This document shows, piece by piece, positions 7,459-8,421 of a stretch of DNA of 8,421 bases. The notes beneath the pieces were generated by a model. The model saw only the letters and a list, made by a program, of their open reading frames with translations. It had not been told where the DNA came from and made no database searches. Location of the stretch: NCBI GenBank assembly GCA_050290865.1, contig JBNKIW010000081.1, positions 1-8,421 on the forward strand. Reading direction: 5' to 3'. The translations under genes and the position numbers were made by a program. This stretch comes from JARRLC01 sp050290865. GTDB lineage: Bacteria > Pseudomonadota > Alphaproteobacteria > Rhizobiales > Rhodomicrobiaceae. Within the stretch, counting starts at the first letter, position 1. Each line of letters starts with the position of its first letter.

Positions 7459-7516
7459 TATGCTTCCGTCTCCGGGTCTCGTGTCACAGCACGCCCCGGA
7501 GCCTGAACGGCCCCTT

Positions 7517-7640
7517 GTCGCCGTGTTCTTCGCGGCGGTTCTTGGAACAACAATCCCAGGAACCTCCGCTCCGCGAACCGCAACAGGAGGAACCCTGACA
7601 ACCGGAACAACAATGTCGGTTTCCGTTTGTCCCGAACATT
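7517..7640 (+). repeat. DGR template repeat (TR)
   Basis: This is the invariant donor copy of the variable repeat, 367 bases downstream of it and in the same orientation. Read in the target frame it encodes RGGSWNNNPRNLRSANRNRR and then NPDNRNNNVGFRL, the Asn-rich pattern typical of templates for FGE/lectin-fold targets. The mutable core has 26 adenines in 15 codons (11 Asn AAC/AAT codons, three AGG, one GAC); 16 adenines are changed in the current VR. The first 29 bases contain no adenine at all. The TR carries no ATG or ribosome binding site in that frame and is expected to work as RNA, copied into adenine-mutated cDNA that replaces the VR. Confidence 0.96.
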
Positions 7641-7668
7641 TTTCGCCAGAGCCGATGCGATCAAGGTC

Positions 7669-7748
7669 GTATCGGGCGTGCATTTTTATGTTCTGGGCCG
7701 TTCATGATGATCGTGGTCGGGGTCCGTGTCGAGCTGGGCGCCCGATAC
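7669..7748 (+). promoter_or_regulatory. 10-bp perfect long-range stem in the TR-avd spacer
   Basis: GTATCGGGCG at 7669-7678 is the exact reverse complement of CGCCCGATAC at 7739-7748. It encloses 60 bases that include the palindrome GGGCGCCC at the right edge (7736-7743). The stem begins 29 bases after the end of the TR, where known DGR RNAs form the structure needed for cDNA priming. Confidence 0.65.
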
Positions 7749-7750
7749 CT

Positions 7751-7798
7751 CTGCGGCACCTGTCTTGGCTCACGTATGAGGGGCGACAGGGGCCGCAG
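7751..7798 (+). promoter_or_regulatory. extended hairpin immediately before the avd ribosome binding site
   Basis: CTGCGGC (7751-7757) pairs with GCCGCAG (7792-7798). After a single A/G mismatch, CCTGTC (7759-7764) pairs with GACAGG (7785-7790). Inside, CTCA (7769-7772) can pair with TGAG (7777-7780) around a CGTA tetraloop. The hairpin is well paired along its length and stacks next to the 7669-7748 stem. It ends 13 bases before the G-rich Shine-Dalgarno of avd. It could be part of the DGR RNA fold, a control on avd translation, or both. Confidence 0.65.
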
Positions 7799-7811
7799 GT
7801 TTCTTTTGGGT

Positions 7812-7820
7812 GGGGGGGGA
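7812..7820 (+). promoter_or_regulatory. G8 ribosome binding site of avd
   Basis: Eight consecutive G followed by A end 6 bases before the avd ATG at 7827. This G-tract decides the avd start over the in-frame upstream ATG at 7704, which would place coding sequence across the structured spacer. Confidence 0.6.
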
Positions 7821-7826
7821 GTGCGC

Positions 7827-8216
7827 ATGACCAATCAGGCCCGCCGCACCGGCCCGGCGCTTGAGGCGCATTACCAGTTCCTGCTGTGGCTCACGCCCAC
7901 GGTCGAGAAGTTCCCGCGCAGCCAGAAGTTCCTCCTCGGCGACCGCATCCAGTCCACCGCGCTCGACGTGCTCGACGCCCTCATCGAAGCCACCTACACC
8001 CGCGACCGCCGCGCGCACCTCGCCCGCGCCAATCTCGGCCTGGAGAAGCTGCGCTTCCACTTCCGCCTCGCCGCCGAGATGCGCCATCTGGATGCCCGCC
8101 GCTACGAACACGCCGCGCGGCAACTCGACGAAATCGGCAGACTGGTCGGCGGCTGGGCGAAGTCGCATGCGAGCTACGACGACGCGCGGCCCGCCTATGC
8201 CGAAGCGGCACGATGA
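7827..8216 (+). CDS. avd: DGR accessory variability protein Avd (four-helix bundle)
   Basis: The 129-residue product matches the Avd/four-helix-bundle accessory family of DGRs. In characterised systems Avd forms a basic pentameric barrel that binds the RT and TR RNA and is required for cDNA synthesis and mutagenic homing. Recognisable segments are FLLWLTPTVEKFPRSQKFLL (18-37), GDRIQSTALDVLDALIEATY (38-57), ARANLGLEKLRFHFRLAAEM (66-85), and RRYEHAARQLDEIGRLVGGW (91-110). Together they make four amphipathic helices with many Arg/Lys/His residues. Length is normal and the gene looks intact. It follows the TR spacer directly, and its last 20 bases overlap the start of the RT remnant, the usual avd-RT coupling. 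An in-frame GTG at 7821 would add two residues. Confidence 0.92.
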   Translation: MTNQARRTGPALEAHYQFLLWLTPTVEKFPRSQKFLLGDRIQSTALDVLDALIEATYTRDRRAHLARANLGLEKLRFHFRLAAEMRHLDARRYEHAARQLDEIGRLVGGWAKSHASYDDARPAYAEAAR

Positions 8217-8334
8217 CCTTTTCGGGCAGATCGCCCACGCCAGCCACGCCGACACGTGGCGGCTGCGCCAAGCTATCTTTCGAGGCGGCCGCTTCGATCC
8301 GGCGCGCCACCTCCTGCCGCCATCATGGGCCTGA
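8197..8334 (+). pseudogene. remnant of the DGR reverse transcriptase, catalytic core deleted
   Basis: This 45-codon frame starts inside the end of avd (overlap 8197-8216), exactly where the RT gene of such cassettes begins. Residues 1-12, MPKRHDDLFGQI, match the usual DGR RT N-terminus (KRH-x-x-L-x-x-x-I, as in the BPP-1 RT). Residues 12-45, starting IAHASHADTWRLRQAIFRGG, instead resemble the extreme C-terminus of these RTs (compare GHAQWADTHNL near the end of the BPP-1 RT). Everything between is missing: the fingers, the palm with its YxDD catalytic motif, and the thumb, roughly 300 residues in a normal RT. The join falls around codons 11-14 and is in frame, so no frameshift is visible. I recalled the family sequences from memory, so the match needs a proper alignment. 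The alternative is an unrelated short ORF with the RT starting downstream of the window. Confidence 0.72.
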
Positions 8335-8359
8335 CGATTGCGGGCACCGCGCCCAGACG

Positions 8360-8394
8360 GTAAACATAAAGCAGCACATCAGCTTATTGTTTAC
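8360..8394. repeat. imperfect 13-bp inverted repeat near the right edge
   Basis: GTAAACATAAAGC (8360-8372) and GCTTATTGTTTAC (8382-8394) are complementary at 11 of 13 positions around a 9-base loop. The segment from about 8358 is clearly richer in A and T than the DGR genes before it. No T-tract follows, so it is not a standard terminator. It could be an operator for a gene starting at or beyond ATG 8416, or an element end. The window stops too soon to tell. Confidence 0.45.
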
Positions 8395-8421
8395 TTAAGA
8401 CGTTGGGTTTCTGACATGAAC

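Larger units (their letters stand above)
7517..7826 (+). ncRNA. TR RNA with structured 3' spacer (ends approximate)
   Basis: In studied DGRs such as that of Bordetella phage BPP-1, the RNA template consists of the TR plus a structured downstream spacer that binds RT and Avd and primes cDNA synthesis. Here 186 bases between the TR and avd have no gene of their own but contain strong complementarity. GTATCGGGCG (7669-7678) pairs perfectly with CGCCCGATAC (7739-7748), and a long hairpin follows at 7751-7798. The placement matches the known spacer role. The 5' and 3' ends of the transcript cannot be seen, and it probably continues into avd. Confidence 0.7.

Noticed and set aside
7704..7826. N-terminal extension of avd from ATG 7704
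   Set aside because: The extra 41 residues would be encoded by the hairpin region, have no Avd similarity and no ribosome binding site, while 7827 has a G-rich one at the right distance.
7460..7864. A 134-codon plus-strand ORF beginning just after GGGAGGTGT and running across the TR
   Set aside because: It reads the TR in a different frame from the target, has a low-complexity Thr/Gly/Pro composition, crosses the structured spacer and overlaps avd out of frame. The GGAGG is only 3 bases from the ATG and is explained by the inverted repeat.
1..8421. CRISPR array, tRNA, rRNA or complete insertion sequence
   Set aside because: I saw no regularly spaced repeats, cloverleaf-like segment, rRNA-like sequence or transposase motifs. 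The only long repeat is the VR/TR pair.

Overview
The window reads as high-GC proteobacterial chromosome, most likely an alphaproteobacterium, judged from base composition, codon use and the style of the proteins. The organism cannot be named from the sequence alone. The main content is a diversity-generating retroelement (DGR) at the right end, whose target is a membrane-anchored caspase-like protein with a hypervariable C-terminal formylglycine-generating-enzyme (FGE, C-type-lectin fold) domain.

Left part (1-2643): the 5' half of an exported gamma-glutamyltransferase runs leftward off the window. Diverging from it is a compact pair of exported or membrane-anchored enzymes: a phosphodiester glycosidase (NAGPA/DUF2233-like) and a C39-like cysteine peptidase only 13 bases apart. 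A 620-base stretch with no convincing gene follows (2644-3263). Next comes a AAA ATPase with a C-terminal nuclease-like domain (AAA_14/DUF4143 type), then a 108-residue protein of unknown function.

Right part (4551-8421): the small protein gene is followed by the 779-residue DGR target. It has an N-terminal caspase (His96/Cys147), helical repeats, one transmembrane helix (about 358-380), more repeats, and an FGE domain. The last 35-40 codons form a 124-bp variable repeat (VR, 7150-7273). A strong intrinsic terminator follows the gene. The template repeat (TR, 7517-7640) lies 367 bp downstream of the VR. TR and VR differ at 16 positions, every one an adenine in the TR, which is the signature of DGR adenine mutagenesis. 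A structured spacer (7641-7826) and avd (7827-8216) come next.

A 45-codon ORF (8197-8334) overlaps the end of avd where the reverse transcriptase (RT) should begin. It looks like the first dozen residues of a DGR RT joined in frame to the last thirty or so, with the whole catalytic core missing. If correct, this cassette keeps target, VR, TR, structured RNA and Avd but has lost its own RT. It would then be either recently dead or dependent on an RT supplied from elsewhere. The cysteine pattern of the target (one before the membrane helix, six after it) suggests a hypervariable periplasmic sensor wired to a cytoplasmic protease.
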